Source of the DNA: Mercenaria mercenaria
Lineage: Eukaryota > Mollusca > Bivalvia > Venerida > Veneridae
Assembly (NCBI RefSeq): GCF_021730395.1
Contig: NC_069376.1
Span: 16,277,001 to 16,341,000 of the forward strand
Reading direction: 5' to 3'
DNA: 64,000 bases
Shown here: in pieces, positions 46,872 to 59,626 of the stretch
Numbering within the stretch: position 1 is the first letter of the stretch
How the letters are laid out: every line of letters starts with the position of its first letter
The notes under the pieces: model-generated
Told to the model about the DNA's origin: nothing
The model's database searches: none
What the model saw: only the letters and a program-made list of their open reading frames with translations
Position numbers and translations under genes: made by a program

Positions 46872-48868
46872 AGCGCATGTCTCCCCCAATGCAAAGTCCT
46901 ATAGGCAAGAAGTCAATAGGGGTCAGGAGCGAAAGTCAAAGAGACACCGATGGTTGGCTGCAATAGGGATCATCTACTTGGCATGTCCAGTCATCCCGCT
47001 AAATTTCAACACTCTTGGCCTAGTGGTTCTCAAGTCACTGTTCAGGCTCCTGTGACCTTGACCTTTGATCAAGTGACCTCAAAATAAATAGGGGTCATCT
47101 ACTCTGCATGTCCAATCATCCTATTAAGTTTCAACATTGTAGGTCAAGTGGTTCTCAAGTTATTTCCAAAAAATGATTTTACATGAACAGGTCACTGTGA
47201 CCTTGACCTTTCATAGACTGTCTCCAAAATCAATAGCGGTCATCTACTCTGCATGTTCAATCATCCTATGAAGTTTCAACATTCTGGGTCAAGTGGTTCT
47301 CAAGTTAATGATTGGAACTGGTTATCAATGTTCAGGCCCCTGTGACCTTGACCTTTCACAGAGTGACCCCAAAAACAATAGGAGTCATTTACTCTGCATG
47401 AACAATCATCCTATGAAGTTTCAACATTCTGGGTCGAGAGGTTCTCAAGTTATTGATTGGAAATGGTTTTCCATGTTCAGGCCCCTGTGGCCTTGACCTT
47501 TAACAAAGTGACCCTAAAATCGTTAGGGATCATCTACTCTGCATGACCAATCATCCTATGAAGTATCATCATTCTGGGTCAAGTGGTTCTCAAGTTACCG
47601 ACCGGAAATGGTTTTCAATGTTCAGGCCCCTGTGACCTTGACCTTTCACAGAGTGACCCCAAAATCGTTAGGGGTCATTTACTTTGCATGACCAATCATC
47701 CTATTAAGTTTCAATATTCTGGGTCAAGTGGTTCTCAAGTTACTGACCGGAAATGGTTTTCAATGTTCAGGCCCCTGTGACCTTGACCTTTAATGGAGTG
47801 ACCCCAAAATCAATAGGAGTCATCTACTCTTGATGACCAATCATCCTATGAAGTTTCAACATTCTGGGTCAAGTGGTTCTCTAGTTTTTGATCGGAAATG
47901 GTTTTCAATGTTCAGGCCCCTGTGACCTTGACCTTTGACGGAGTGACCCAAAATCAATAGGGGTCATCTACTCTTCATGACCAATCATCCTATGAAGTTT
48001 CAACATTCTGAGTCAAGTGGTTCTCTAGTTATTGATCGGAAATGGTTTTCAATGTTCAGGCCCCTGTGACCTTGACCTTTGACGGAGTGACCCTAAAATC
48101 AATAGGGTTCATCTACTCTTCATGACCAATCATCCTATGAAGTTTCAACATTCTGGGTCAAGTGGTTTTCTAGTTATTGATCGGAAATGGTTTTCAATTT
48201 TCAGGCCCCTGTGACCTTGACCTTTGACGGAGTGACCCTAAAATCAATAGAAGTCATCTACTCTTCATGACCAATCATTCTATGAAGTTTCAACATTCTG
48301 GGTCGAGTGGTTCTCTAGTTATTGATCGGAAATGGTTTTCAATTTTCAGGCCCCTGTGACCTCGACCTTTGACGGAGTGACCCCAAAATCAATAGGGGTC
48401 ATTTACTCTTCATGACCAATCATCCTATGAAGTTTCAACATTCTGGGTCAAGTGGTTCTCTAGTTATTGATCGGAAATGGTTTTCAATATTCAGGCCCCT
48501 GTGACCTTGACCTTTGACGGAGTGACCCCAAAATCAATAGGGGTCATCTACTCTTTATGACCAATCATCCTATGAAGTTTCAACATTCTGGGTGAAGTGG
48601 TTCTCTAGTTATTGATCGGAAATGGTTTTCAATGTTCAGGCCCCTGTGACCTTGACCTTTGACGGAGTGATCCCAAAAACAATAGGGGTCGTCTACTCCA
48701 GCAGCCCTACAACCCTATGGAGTTTGAAGGTTCTAAGTCAAATGGTTCTCCAGTTATTGCTCGGAAATGAAGTGTGACGGACGGACGGAAGGACGGACGG
48801 ACGGACGGAAGGATGGACGGAAGGACGGACGGACGGACAGGGCGAAAACAATATGTCTCCTGCGGGAG
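46872..48868 (+). repeat. 2-kb minisatellite element with ACGG tail
   Basis: Begins GCATGTCTCCCCCAATG and ends in the hairpin GTCTCCTGCGGGAGAC. Between lie about twelve units of roughly 145 bp (CCCCTGTGACCTTGACCTTT, CCAATCATCCTATGAAGTTT, CAAGTGGTTCTC, CGGAAATGGTTTTCAATG). The central units are the most alike and the first and last the most diverged. An ACGG microsatellite (48777-48838) follows. This is the pearl-like plan seen at 15270, but a different family. Confidence 0.88.
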
Positions 48869-49089
48869 ACATAATAACGAGAGATAAAAAATCGTTTAAA
48901 AACCTTCAGGATGCGCTTTTGATAGTGTTGTTCATTTCTGGGCCCTGGATACGGATATTTAAAACATGTTTACCGTTTCCAAGAACAAAAAGAATGGTAA
49001 ATAAAAAAATATACCGGAATCGTCAAGTCATCACATATGAAAACAATACATAAAGTCGTCGAGTATTGTTTATATGCAAGAATAGCGAC

Positions 49090-49208
49090 AATACACGTTT
49101 GTTTTATGTATTAAAATCTGCAGAAGCCGTTGGGATATGTTTGTGACCCGAGACCTTAAACAATCCCGCGGGCTTCTGCAAACGTTAATACACAAAAAAA
49201 CGTGTATT
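49090..49208. repeat. fold-back repeat
   Basis: Arms 49090-49128 and 49170-49208 pair imperfectly: AATACACGTTTG ... TCTGCAGAAGCC against GGCTTCTGCAAACGTTAATA ... CGTGTATT. Confidence 0.75.
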
Positions 49209-49639
49209 ATCCCTACAAAATTTCACTTTGGTCAATTAGCGGCTGGCTGCTTACGGCAAGTGATTGTTTAATACAAGTAGCCGCTCAGACAGATTCAGCA
49301 ATATTCATAACTGAAATATCTTATGAAACAATAAAGAGAGACATTTCGTTATTCGGTACATAAAGGTGATCATTACAATATATATTGCAGTTTACTTACT
49401 CTATTAATAACACGGAAATTCTTTTCTTTACTAAAAGTATAATTATATCTATAAATTCTGCAAATAACAAGTTCAAGACTATATCCCTTATATCATTTGG
49501 ATTGACAATAATTTAAAAACATAATACAAATGTACTATTGTTATTATTTGAATTGTAAAGCTCCATTACCCGTTATTAAAAGTACACGTTTCTTATACCG
49601 TTGAGATTACAGTTTATGCTTGGCGGCAATATATCACTG

Positions 49640-50850
49640 AAATGATAACGCTGGTTCTCGGTCGTAAAGAAAAATCACCAGTTCTGAACTGTGAATCACT
49701 GAAATGGTTACGCCGGTTCTGGGCCGTGAATCACTGAAATGGGTTACCACAGTTCTGAACTGCGAATCACTGAAATGGTTACCACAGTTCTGAACTGTGA
49801 ATCACTGAAATGGGTTAACACAGTTCTGAACTATGAATCACAGAAATTGGTTACCACAGTACTGAACTGTGAATCACCGGAATGGTTTACCACAGTTCTG
49901 AACTGTGAATCACTGAAATGGTTACGCCGGTTCTGGGCCGTGATTCACTAAATTTGTTACTCTGATTTTCTCCCGTAAATCATTGGAATGTGTACGCCGT
50001 ACTGGTTATGCCGTTTCCCTGCCGTAAATCATTGGAATGGGTGCGTCGTACTGGTTATGCTGTTTCCCTGCCGTAAATCATTGGAATGGGTACGCCGTAC
50101 TGGTTATGCCGTTTCCCTGCCGTAAATCATTGGAATGGGAACGCCGTACTGGTCATGCCGTTCCCCTGCCGTAAATCATTGGAATGGGAACGCCGTACTG
50201 GTCATGCCGTTTCCCTGCCGTAAATCATTGGAATGGGAACGCCGTACTGGTTATGCCGTTTCCCTGCCGTAAATCATGGAAATGATAACGTCGATTCTGG
50301 GCAATGAATCACTGAAAGGTTTACGTCGATTCTCTGCCGTGAATCACAACTGATCATACCTGTTTCCGGGAGTGAATCTGGTCGTTATTCTTTGAAATGA
50401 TTTCGTCGATTCTCTGCCGTGAATCACAGAACTGATCATACCTGTTTCCGGGAGTGAATCCGGTCGTTATTCTTTGAAATGAGTTCGTCGATTCTCTGCC
50501 GTGAATCACAGAACTGATCATACTTGTTTCCAGGAGTGAATCCGGTCGTTATTCTTTGAAATGATTTCGTCGATTCTCTGCCGTGAATCACAGAACTGAT
50601 CATACTTGTTTCCAGGAGTGAATCCGGTCGTTATTCTTTGAAATGATTTCGTCGATTCTCTGCCGTGAATCACAGAACTGATCATACTTGTTTCCAGGAG
50701 TGAATCCGGTCGTTATTCTTTGAAATGATTTCGTCGATTCTCTGCCGTGAATCACAGAACTGATCATACCTGTTTCCTGGAGTGAATCCGGTCGTTATTC
50801 TTTGAAATGATTTCGCCGGGTCTCGGCCGTGAATAATAAATGAAATAATT
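49640..50850 (+). repeat. complex satellite array with three period sizes
   Basis: Block 1 (49640-49975): units of about 36-38 bp, TGAATCACTGAAATGG TTACCACAGTTCTGAAC. Block 2 (about 49976-50290): about six units of roughly 49 bp, CCGTAAATCATTGGAATGGG plus GTACTGGTTATGCCGTTTCC. Block 3 (50345-50830): about six units of 82 bp, TGAATCCGGTCGTTATTC, TTTCGTCGATTCTCTGCCG, TGATCATACTTGTTTCC. All share GTAAATCAxTGGAATG/GTGAATCACTGAAATG-like cores, so they are related. Confidence 0.9.
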
Positions 50851-51114
50851 ACGCCGGTTCGGCACTTAATTTGAAGTTATAGTAGCTTTAGCCACTCGAC
50901 CCGGAAAGTCCTTCCCTGCTTGAGGGAATAATATCACATGATATTGTTACCTGCTTTTCTGTTCATATGTACAGTGATTCCTGAAGCTGTTACAACAGAA
51001 TTATAAATTTGCAAGAAATCAGGAAGACATGGTTCCCAAAAGCAGGACACAGTGTATCATAAAAGGCACTTAACTTTTGGTTACATGTTGGTCATCAAAA
51101 GATAGCAGCATTAT

Positions 51115-51245
51115 CTAATCCTTGCCATAATGGACACGATTGATTCTGCCTTTTCGACAAGTGTAGATGATGATCAGACTGCACATCCGTGCAGTCTAAT
51201 CATGAGCTACACTTTTCGTTATTCACCCAATATTTTTTTGGTAAG
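51115..51245 (+). repeat. fold-back repeat fragment (CATGATCAG family)
   Basis: CACGATTGATTCTGCCTTTT, then GATCAGACTGCACATCCGTG and CAGTCTAATCATGAGC. Same family as 32634 and 35481. Confidence 0.7.
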
Positions 51246-51929
51246 TATTCCCTTTCGACAATTGATGGTACTGTCCAAACTGAAAGAGGGACACGTTCAT
51301 TTCAAAGTTAGAAACTAATGTGTACATCAAAATTTCATAAAACGATATAAGTATGCCACTTTGAACAAACGACCGATTTAATCTTTTTGGTTCATTACAT
51401 CTCACTGACGGATTACCAACGCTTAATCTGATGAGAGAATCGAATTATTTATAGACAGATCTATTAATAAACATATTTCTTAATAGATAGACCATAAGCT
51501 TAAATTTGGTTTTACTTCTATTGATAAATAACAATAAAAATTATTTTTGCTCAATTATAATTATGATAAAACTTTAATCTCTGATTGCAATTAAGCCCTA
51601 TATCCATTTTACTTTTCCCTATTAAGCTTCACCTTTATTGATTTCAGTGACATTTACTTTTATCTTTTCCGACGGTGTGTGAAATTTAATAGTTCTTACA
51701 TATAAATTGCAATTAATACCATTCTATACTTAATACGGCTGTTTTTTCAAAGAGTAGCTGAAGCACAATATGGAGTTGGTAGTATAATAGTCGCTTAAAG
51801 TGGAAGTGTTGGGGCAGGCAGTTCATAAAAATATAAAAATTTTATACTTACATACAAGTCGATACTACGATCAAGTTTGTAGCCTTTTCAGTAATAAAGT
51901 ACAATTTGCGCCAATCAGTCTAAAGCAGC
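51246..51929. other. intergenic, no feature recognised
   Basis: AT-rich, no exon or repeat recognised. Confidence 0.4.
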
Positions 51930-53130
51930 GCAAAAATATAATGTACATATGACAGCCAGTTGGTACAAGCGCAAAGAGTAAAAGAAAAAGTTGACACCGC
52001 AAGTCTTCAAAAGCGCCAAGAATAACGCGCGTACAAGTTGAAATAGCAAGTCTATAGGAGCGTCAGTATTAACATCCAAGTTGAGACAACAAGTCAATAA
52101 CAACGTGAACAATAACGTAAAAGTTTAGACAACCAGATTTAACAGCGTCAGTGGTAATTTATTACCTGAGAAAGCCAGTCCATAACAGTTAGATAATAAT
52201 GAACATGTTGCCACAACCAGTCTATGAAAGCGCCAGTAATAACGTACAAGTTGAGACAACCTGTCTATAATAGCGCCAGTAAAAACGTACAAGTTGAGAC
52301 AGCCAGTCTATAACGGCGCCAGTAATAACGTACAAGTTGAGACAGCCAGTCTATAACGGCGCCAGTAATAACGTACAATTTGAGACAGCCAGTCTATAAC
52401 GCGCCAGTAATAACGTACAATTTGAGACAAGTCTTACACGCCGTAATACGTATATTGAGACAGCATTATAACGGCGCCAGTAATAACGTACGAGTTGAGA
52501 CAGCCAGTCTATAACGCGCCAGTAATAACGTACAATTGAGACGCATCTACGGCCATATACGTCAAGTAGACAGTCTAAAGGCGCAGTAATAAAGTACAAT
52601 TGAGACAGCCAGTCTATAACGGCGCAGTAAAACGTACAGTTGAGACAGCCAATCTATAACGGCGCCAGTAATAACGTACAAGTTGAGACAGCCAGTCTAT
52701 AACAGCGCCAGTAATAACGTACAATTTGAGACAGCCAGTCTATAACAGCGCCAGTAATAACGTACAATTTGAGACAGCCAATCTATAACAGCGCCAGTAA
52801 TAATGTACAAGTTGAGACAGCCAGTCTATAACAGCGCCAGTAATAACGTACACGTTAAGACAGCCAGTCTATAATAGCGCCAGTAATAACGTACAAATTG
52901 AGACAGCAAATCTGGAACAGTGACAGTAATAAAGTACAAGTTAGAACAGCAAGTCTATAACAGCGCCAGTAAAAACGTACAAGTATAGACAGCAAGTCTA
53001 ACAGCGCCAGGAAATGTAAATGTTAAGAGAGCCAGTCTGTTACAGTGCAAGTGTAGACAGCCAGTCTATCAAAGCGCACACAATAAAGAATAATCTGAGC
53101 CAGTCAGTCTGTTACGGCATGACTTACAAA
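51930..53130 (-). repeat. 43-bp satellite array
   Basis: More than twenty units of about 43 bp: AGACAGCCAGTCTATAAC, RGCGCCAGTAATAACG, TACAAGTTG. The edges are diverged (about 51930-52200 and 52900-53130) and the middle is near identical. Within 52400-52640 units lose single bases irregularly while neighbours on both sides stay intact. Confidence 0.92.
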
Positions 53131-55303
53131 TTATGATGCCAGGTCTTACATCAGTTGAGACAGATAGTCAATAACATTTAATAGCACACAAGAAAAAAAA
53201 GAATATTAAAGATAAGTGTAAGCTTAACAATAAACTGTTCTTGCATCAAATATGAATATTTCATACAGGGAACTGGCAGAACTAACAAGTCAGTTTGTTC
53301 AATTAAGGCCTGGCTGCGACCAATGACTGATGAATAATTCACAGTCAACCCCTGCAGCAGCGAGTTACTGGTGATAGAGAGCTACCATCGATGTAAACGT
53401 ATCACTGGCTAAAATGGAATATAGCGCTTATCTGACAATAAATATGAATTATTTAGCTGGATAATCCAGTGAAGGATTCCGCTAGAATCTAGTTGAATTT
53501 AACTTTCAGACTGCAGTGCACTTTAATATTATCTTGGACGTTATAGAAAATGGTTTGTTTTATTCATTATTTGCACGATTTTCATTGTTTGAAATAATAG
53601 CATTTACTATTAGGTGGATTTTTGTCACTATTTGCGGCTAGCGACCATAGCAATATTAATGCATGTTTTGGATAGACAAAAAAAAATAACTAAAATATCA
53701 GAATTCATAAACATGTATCTAAATATTATTTGAGGTAATTTATTTATCAAAAAAATACATTTGTTTTAACTGAATTATATTTTATCAATATTTTTGCGAT
53801 ATTTTAGCATTTATTTTTTCGGCGATACACGACCTTTTTCGTCTTATTCATGCATTCATTCATTCATGCATTCATTCATTCATTCATTTAAAATTGTTGT
53901 GCATTTTATAGTTTAAATCTGTTTTTAAATGGTGTGTATAAATGTTATAAAAACACCTATAGCTTACATACTACCTACTGTTATATGTTTTTCCCTTTTA
54001 TATGTATGTCTAATTTTACTGAATTTAGAATGTACTTGTGCTCTTGCATTTTTGCATGAATATGCATCATAAAATCAGATAAAATTCAAGAAGTGCTAAC
54101 ACTTTTTTTTCTTTTTAATTTTGCATATACGGTGTATTATTACATACTCGTTATTAATTTCCGTTAGGGTACTATGGAGCCGGAAATGCCAATACTTATA
54201 TGTTATTAAATTTGTATCGGGAAATATGCATGCATCATCTTTATATTTATTTATTAATTTACAAATTTGCTTGCTTGAGTGAAATTGTAAATATCGTCGT
54301 AAAATATTAGGTCTCATTGAAAATAAGATTTGTATGTTATGTATGAAACTTAATGAGCCGTACTCTCTTTAAATGAAAAAATAAAATATTAAAATATTAT
54401 TATTATTATTATTATTATAAAGAATTTTGATACGCAACGACAAACGTGAAAGAGACGTCCCAAATGACGGAGTTATTAAATGAGTATGTAATAAATAGAG
54501 GATATTTGTTTGTTTTGAGTGAATATGGAATATTTCATCAGTTAGCATAAAATAATTTTCAATATTGACGTCTGGATTTCTTATCGGATGCGTGACGTCA
54601 TTTTAATTTTTGTCGTTGCCTTCGTTGCCTTGTCAATCTTATGCAGACCTTTGAACAAATTCATAACACTTACATAACATTATTATGTGTAAACGCGTGA
54701 AAATGTTATTAGCTTTGCATAGAGAATAACCACGTGTTTTTTCGCGGTATAATACTGCGTTGCTGACGTCACGCAATATTTCCGCTGCAGAACTCTTGCG
54801 TATTTCTCGATACAGAGCTATATAGATAACCAATAATTATTGATGAAGTGTAAAAGGCGTTTACATTAATACATGTATGCAAATTATTTTGCTTGTCATT
54901 ATTCTGCTAGGGTTTTTATAAAGAATATTGTTCTCTAAATATTTCAATATAAAGGTTTACATTTCTAATGCGTACTAGTTCCGAAATGAAAATTGTTGAA
55001 TTTTTTTTTTTTTAAGTCCTTTTCATAAAGTAATGATGATTTCGTGTGATGGACCTGAAGGCGTTTTCTTAATTTGCTGGGCGAAGCCTAAAATAAGAAT
55101 GCTTTCATCGCTTCATTTTTTTGCACTTAATGATTTGAAATTTTGAAGTATATATTAAAAGAAATCATATTATGTTATGCATAGTAAAAATATTTTGTCC
55201 TGACTTGTAAAACTGACTAAAATCTGTTGCATTTATTATGATAACTTGTTTGTTGAACTAGGGTTATTAAATTACCTCCTCATTAGAAAGCATGGCCTTC
55301 TTG
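53131..55303. other. intergenic with microsatellites
   Basis: (CATT)n-like run at 53846-53888 and (ATT)n at 54395-54420. The rest is AT-rich with no gene recognised. Confidence 0.5.
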
Positions 55304-56552
55304 CACGGCCTGTAAATACTGGCTCCCGCTCTTTTTTTAAGTAAGTTGGAAAAAGAGCCAACAATACTTCGGAGGCGGCGCTAATGACCGGAAATGTAAA
55401 CAAAGAAAGAGGGTGACTGGGTGATTTTTTTTTGAAACAAATTTAAGACCATATCTCAAAAATCGGACAATATAATTCCATTCAGACATAGTTATACTTG
55501 TTATATATGCAGATCTTGATGTAAAGACTTTTGAAAGTTGTAAAAAAGGACATGTTTGCACCTAAACTCGATGGATTTCTGTCTGTATATTTCGCTCTCG
55601 TTTACACATTAGGGATTTTAAAGTCACTAACCGCACTTATCTTGTTAAAAAGAATGTGTTCTAGCTGGATACCCAATGTGACTAACATCCATCAGTGTGC
55701 ATCTGTGACCAAGAGGAGGAGCCAATGCTGCAGAGTAGGCGATAAGAACCTAGAGTTGGAGCCGTTGCACATTTTAACGCTGTTAAGTTAGTAGCAAATT
55801 GAATTGAAACGGATTGCTTGTTTATAACTTGGACTCAGTGTTGCTATGTCTTATATGTCATTTGGGACCATGGAGTACATTTATTTTACTACGATAGAAA
55901 TCTGCTTAAGCCAGAGCTAGAGGGGAGGTGGGGAAATTAAGGGTGTTGCACATTTCAGTACCTCACAAAAACATAATCAGACCGAGTCTGCAATTATGTT
56001 TTTGTTTGCTGTCTAGAGTTCCAAAAGATATTTTCACAGATTTTATTAAAAGCGTTAAACACACAAAAATTAGATGTGCATTGGTTTAGCCCCTCTTTTG
56101 CAGCCCTGGCTCCTCCTCTTGGTCAAAAATACGTATGAAACCGGTCAAGAAGGCACGTAGGTTACACTATAACAGAAGACATTCTTTTCAACAAAATGGG
56201 AACGATGACCTTTTAAGCTTTAAATTGTGTAAAATAGGTTAAAGTTTATAGACAAATGTCCAGGTTTGGTTTATAACTGTCCTACAATGTAAAAGTTCCT
56301 TAAGTCAAGAAATAGTTTATCACTGCAAATCAACCTTCATACTTAAAAAGTATAATCATTTCTGAGTGGAAGTACAGTACCTTTTTAAGGTCTTTACAGA
56401 AAGTAATAAATCAGCTGATCTCCTTTCTTCGTTAGTGCTAGCATTGCATTTCTTGTATAGATCCGATCTTTAGCGTCGTCTCGGAAGTATCACTGACTCT
56501 TTTTTTCAACTCATCTCAAAAAAAGAGAGGGAGCCAGTGTTTACAGACCGTG
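55304..56552. mobile_element. 1.25-kb TIR element, non-autonomous
   Basis: Left end CACGGCCTGTAAATACTGGC continues CTCCCGCTCTTTTTTT. The right end is its complement (AAAAAAAGAGAGGGAGCCAG, TGTTTACAGACCGTG), giving inverted ends of about 45 bp. Inner inverted pair CCAAGAGGAGGAGCC (55704) and GGCTCCTCCTCTTGG (56107). The open frame 55531-55791 is not transposase-like. Contains a block shared with 60285-60410. Confidence 0.78.
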
Positions 56553-57906
56553 TATTATTATTTACTAGAATTAAAGCTACATTTTTTTCTTCAGCATAAC
56601 GGTAGTGTATGTAGTAAATATTATGCAAAATTGTCCACCCTGCATGTACGAGTGTCGTAATTTGCACCATTTTCATTTTTTATTCATCCATCAGTCATAC
56701 TGCCAAATTTTGCATTGTGTCTAACCGTATATTTTTTGTTAATAACGCTTCGATTTTTTATGGTAAAGTGGTCTTTTCGATAGCTTCTGTCTGCCAAACA
56801 TTAATGTATGAAAACATAGTTCTATGCTACTGACATGAAATTCAGTCTTCAGACCATTTTCTCATTAAAATAAGTGGATGAAAATTATAATTAACATGAC
56901 AGTTAATCGATGTGATGAACATAATTTTAATCAGAAACTGAAACGAACAATCTGGTTACTGATGTAAATTGTAAGGAAAAAAAATCAGAAAGCTGATCTG
57001 TTAATCTGGGTGCATGTCTTTTTACTGGCATGAATCTTGGGGTGTGCCTTTTAAATTAAATAATAGCATGAATTTGGGGAGTGTCTATTTATTGGAATGA
57101 ATCTGGAGGCATGTTTTTTCATGGCATAACCCTGGAGGCGGGTCTTTCTAGAATTATAATTAAATATAACGCAAGAAAATCTTGGTTTCATGACTTGCTT
57201 GTTTTGATTAAGCTAACCTTCTATTTTATCAATCCAGAAAGTGGCTATCCTGCTAAATTACTTTTGTGTCTATCAAAATGACACTTTAGATTGATTATTC
57301 AGTATTTGAATACAGGTCCCTCGAAACCTCAGGAGAAAACTTTAAGCGCAATATCTATCACTGACAGTGCTTTACGCGTTTGTATATGTTTCTTACATGG
57401 AAATACAAAAAATAACAATTTAAAACACGCAAGGATCAGTTTCACAATTTATATTTAATAAAAATGTTGATCGACCGTTGTTTTCGATATATCTGAAGTA
57501 TGCGGTACAAGCTCGAGACCTATCTAGTAATTTATTGCCAATTTTATTAGTAATTATACATGATCACAAAACAATTCACCTGAATATTTTATAGGTAAGA
57601 CAGTAGTAAATAAAGTTTATGTATGTTCTATATGAAATAAAATATCTTTTGAGTGTTGTCACACATAGGCAGGTCTATTTTTTTAAAATAAAGAATATCT
57701 TATTTACGTTCATAAATTACCTACAAACCAAAAAAAAAAAAAAGAGAACAATTCTCCTTGAAATTGTGACAAAAACGGTCAAATATACATTCACAATGAA
57801 ATAAAACAGAAACATGGAAAATGGAAATACCACTTTAACTGCGAAAAGTGTTTTTCCGCCATTATCCGACTAACTCGGAAGTGCTGCTTGGTTTCCTGTT
57901 TAGTGC
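56553..57906. other. intergenic, no gene recognised
   Basis: Short repeats of GCATGAATCTTGGGGTGTG / GGAATGAATCTGGAGGC at 57010-57145. Nothing else. Confidence 0.4.
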
Positions 57907-58125
57907 TAGACTAGCTCCTAGACAAAGACATGTTTGCTTTTTACTTTTTTTATAATTTAAACTACTGAACTTAACCAGGCTTCATGCTATGTCCTATTTT
58001 AACATCATTCCTTAAAGAATGTCTCTGGAAAAGACTGGCTTTAGAAATTGAATTAAACAAAAAAGAAAAAAAGGAAACATGTATCTATCTTAACAAAGTC
58101 ACTCTAGTGGCTTTTCTAGTTTTGT
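57907..58125. mobile_element. MITE, second AGACTAGC-end copy
   Basis: Left TAGACTAGCTCCTAGAC and right CTCTAGTGGCTTTTCTAG. Interior similar to 29234-29444 (CTATGTCCTATTTTAACATC, AAAAGACTGGCTTT). No clear target duplication. Confidence 0.65.
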
Positions 58126-58158
58126 TCTTTCGCGCCTGTAGCATTTCTACGATATTTT

Positions 58159-58456
58159 AAGGTAGCAGGGTACACTTCGAATTTTGGCCCCCGTTTTTTG
58201 TTTTGTTTATTTGTTATAATTAGAACTTCGTGATTTTGGATGTCTGTAAATTAAGGTGAGAGACAATGATTGTTAATTCTTTAGAAAATTTAAACAGCCG
58301 ATACATGTAAAATTCTGATGTAAGTTGTAAAACTAACTGCTGCTAGCTTTGTATGAATCGGTGAGACACCTTGGCGCGGGAAATTCAAATCACGGAAGGG
58401 TTCCGTGCTTGATGATTGATACTCGGGAACTTTTTCGCTATTTTGTTACAAAAAAA

Positions 58457-58498
<42 letters not shown>

Positions 58499-59507
58499 AA
58501 AAAACAGCTGGATTGGCCCCATTCCGTTTATATCCTAAAGTTCATTAGGGACTATTAAACTGAGAAATGCAATAAAATTTGGCATTGTTCCTGCAGCGGG
58601 ATCATTGCAGGCTGTCCAAAAAGTGCAAAATTGATGAATTTGGCATGCTTTTTAATGGATTGTGTAAAACTTTGGTTTTGATAACTTTCTGTATTCTTGT
58701 ATGTGAGTCCTGATCTTGCCATCAATTAAAAGCACAAAACATGTACGCAATTTATAAATGGCCATCCTGATTCTGCTCATTAGGGATGTGCAATATTGCG
58801 ACTCGCTACATGTAAGCCTGGTCGTGCCCAAAATTTACGGATCTTAGTGTACCCAAGGTAGCAGTGCACACTTCAAACTTTGGCCACCGTCAATGTTTGT
58901 AATAATTAGAACTTCGTGATTTTAGATGTCTGTAAATTAAGGTGAGAGATAATGATTGCTAATTCTTTAGAAAATTTATATAGCCGACACATATAAAATT
59001 CTGATGTCAGATGTAAAACTAACTGCTGGTAGCTTTATATGAATCAATAAGGCATTTTTTCGCGGAAAATTCAAATCACGGAAGGGTTCTGTGCTTGTTG
59101 ATTGATACTCAGGAACATTTTCGTTATTTTGTGGGGGAAAAACGAGCTGGATGGGTCCCTATTCCTTTTATATCCTGAAGTTTAGTAAGGATAATTAAAA
59201 TTGAGAAATGCAATAAAATTGGGCTTTGTTCTTACAGCGGGATCATTGCAGGCTGTTCAAAAAGTGCAAAATTGATGATTTTGGCATGCAGATTTTCATG
59301 GATGGTGTGAAACTTTCGTTTTGATAACTTTCTTTATTCTTGTATGAGAATCCTAATCTTACCATTAATTAAAAGTACAAAACATGCACGAAATTTATAA
59401 AATGGCCACCCTGATTCTGCTCATAAGGGAAGTGCAATATTGTGACTCGCTACATGTAAGAATGTCCGTGCCCAAAATTTTCGAATCTAAGTGTATTCTG
59501 CTACCTT
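58159..59507. mobile_element. head-to-tail pair of one MITE (GGTAGCAG ends)
   Basis: Unit 1 58159-58854 and unit 2 58855-59507 are collinear over their whole length (GTAATAATTAGAACTTCGTG-like, GGGATCATTGCAGGCTGT, AAAAGTGCAAAATTGATGA). Outer ends GGTAGCAGGGTACAC and GTGTATTCTGCTACC are inverted. Unit 1 holds a 37-A run (58460-58496). TTAA at the left edge and TTAG at the right suggest a TTAA-type target. Confidence 0.82.
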
Positions 59508-59549
59508 AGTGATTGCGTAAAATATACACACCGTGATAATCTTAGGGGT

Positions 59550-59626
59550 CGAGGGTTCATCGCAATAAGGGCGTATCTACATATAATAGTTATATGTAAA
59601 TACGCCTTTATTGCGTTGAACCCTCG
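59550..59626. repeat. near-perfect hairpin repeat
   Basis: CGAGGGTTCATCGCAATAAG ... TACATATAA pairs with TTATATGTAAATACGCC ... TTGCGTTGAACCCTCG across a short loop. The stem is about 35 bp. Flanks TTAGGGG and CCCCTAA extend the symmetry. Confidence 0.85.

Noticed and set aside
46900-53130. CRISPR-like arrays of regular repeats
   Set aside because: Units are contiguous minisatellite and satellite repeats without unique spacers, in an intron-bearing eukaryotic genome.
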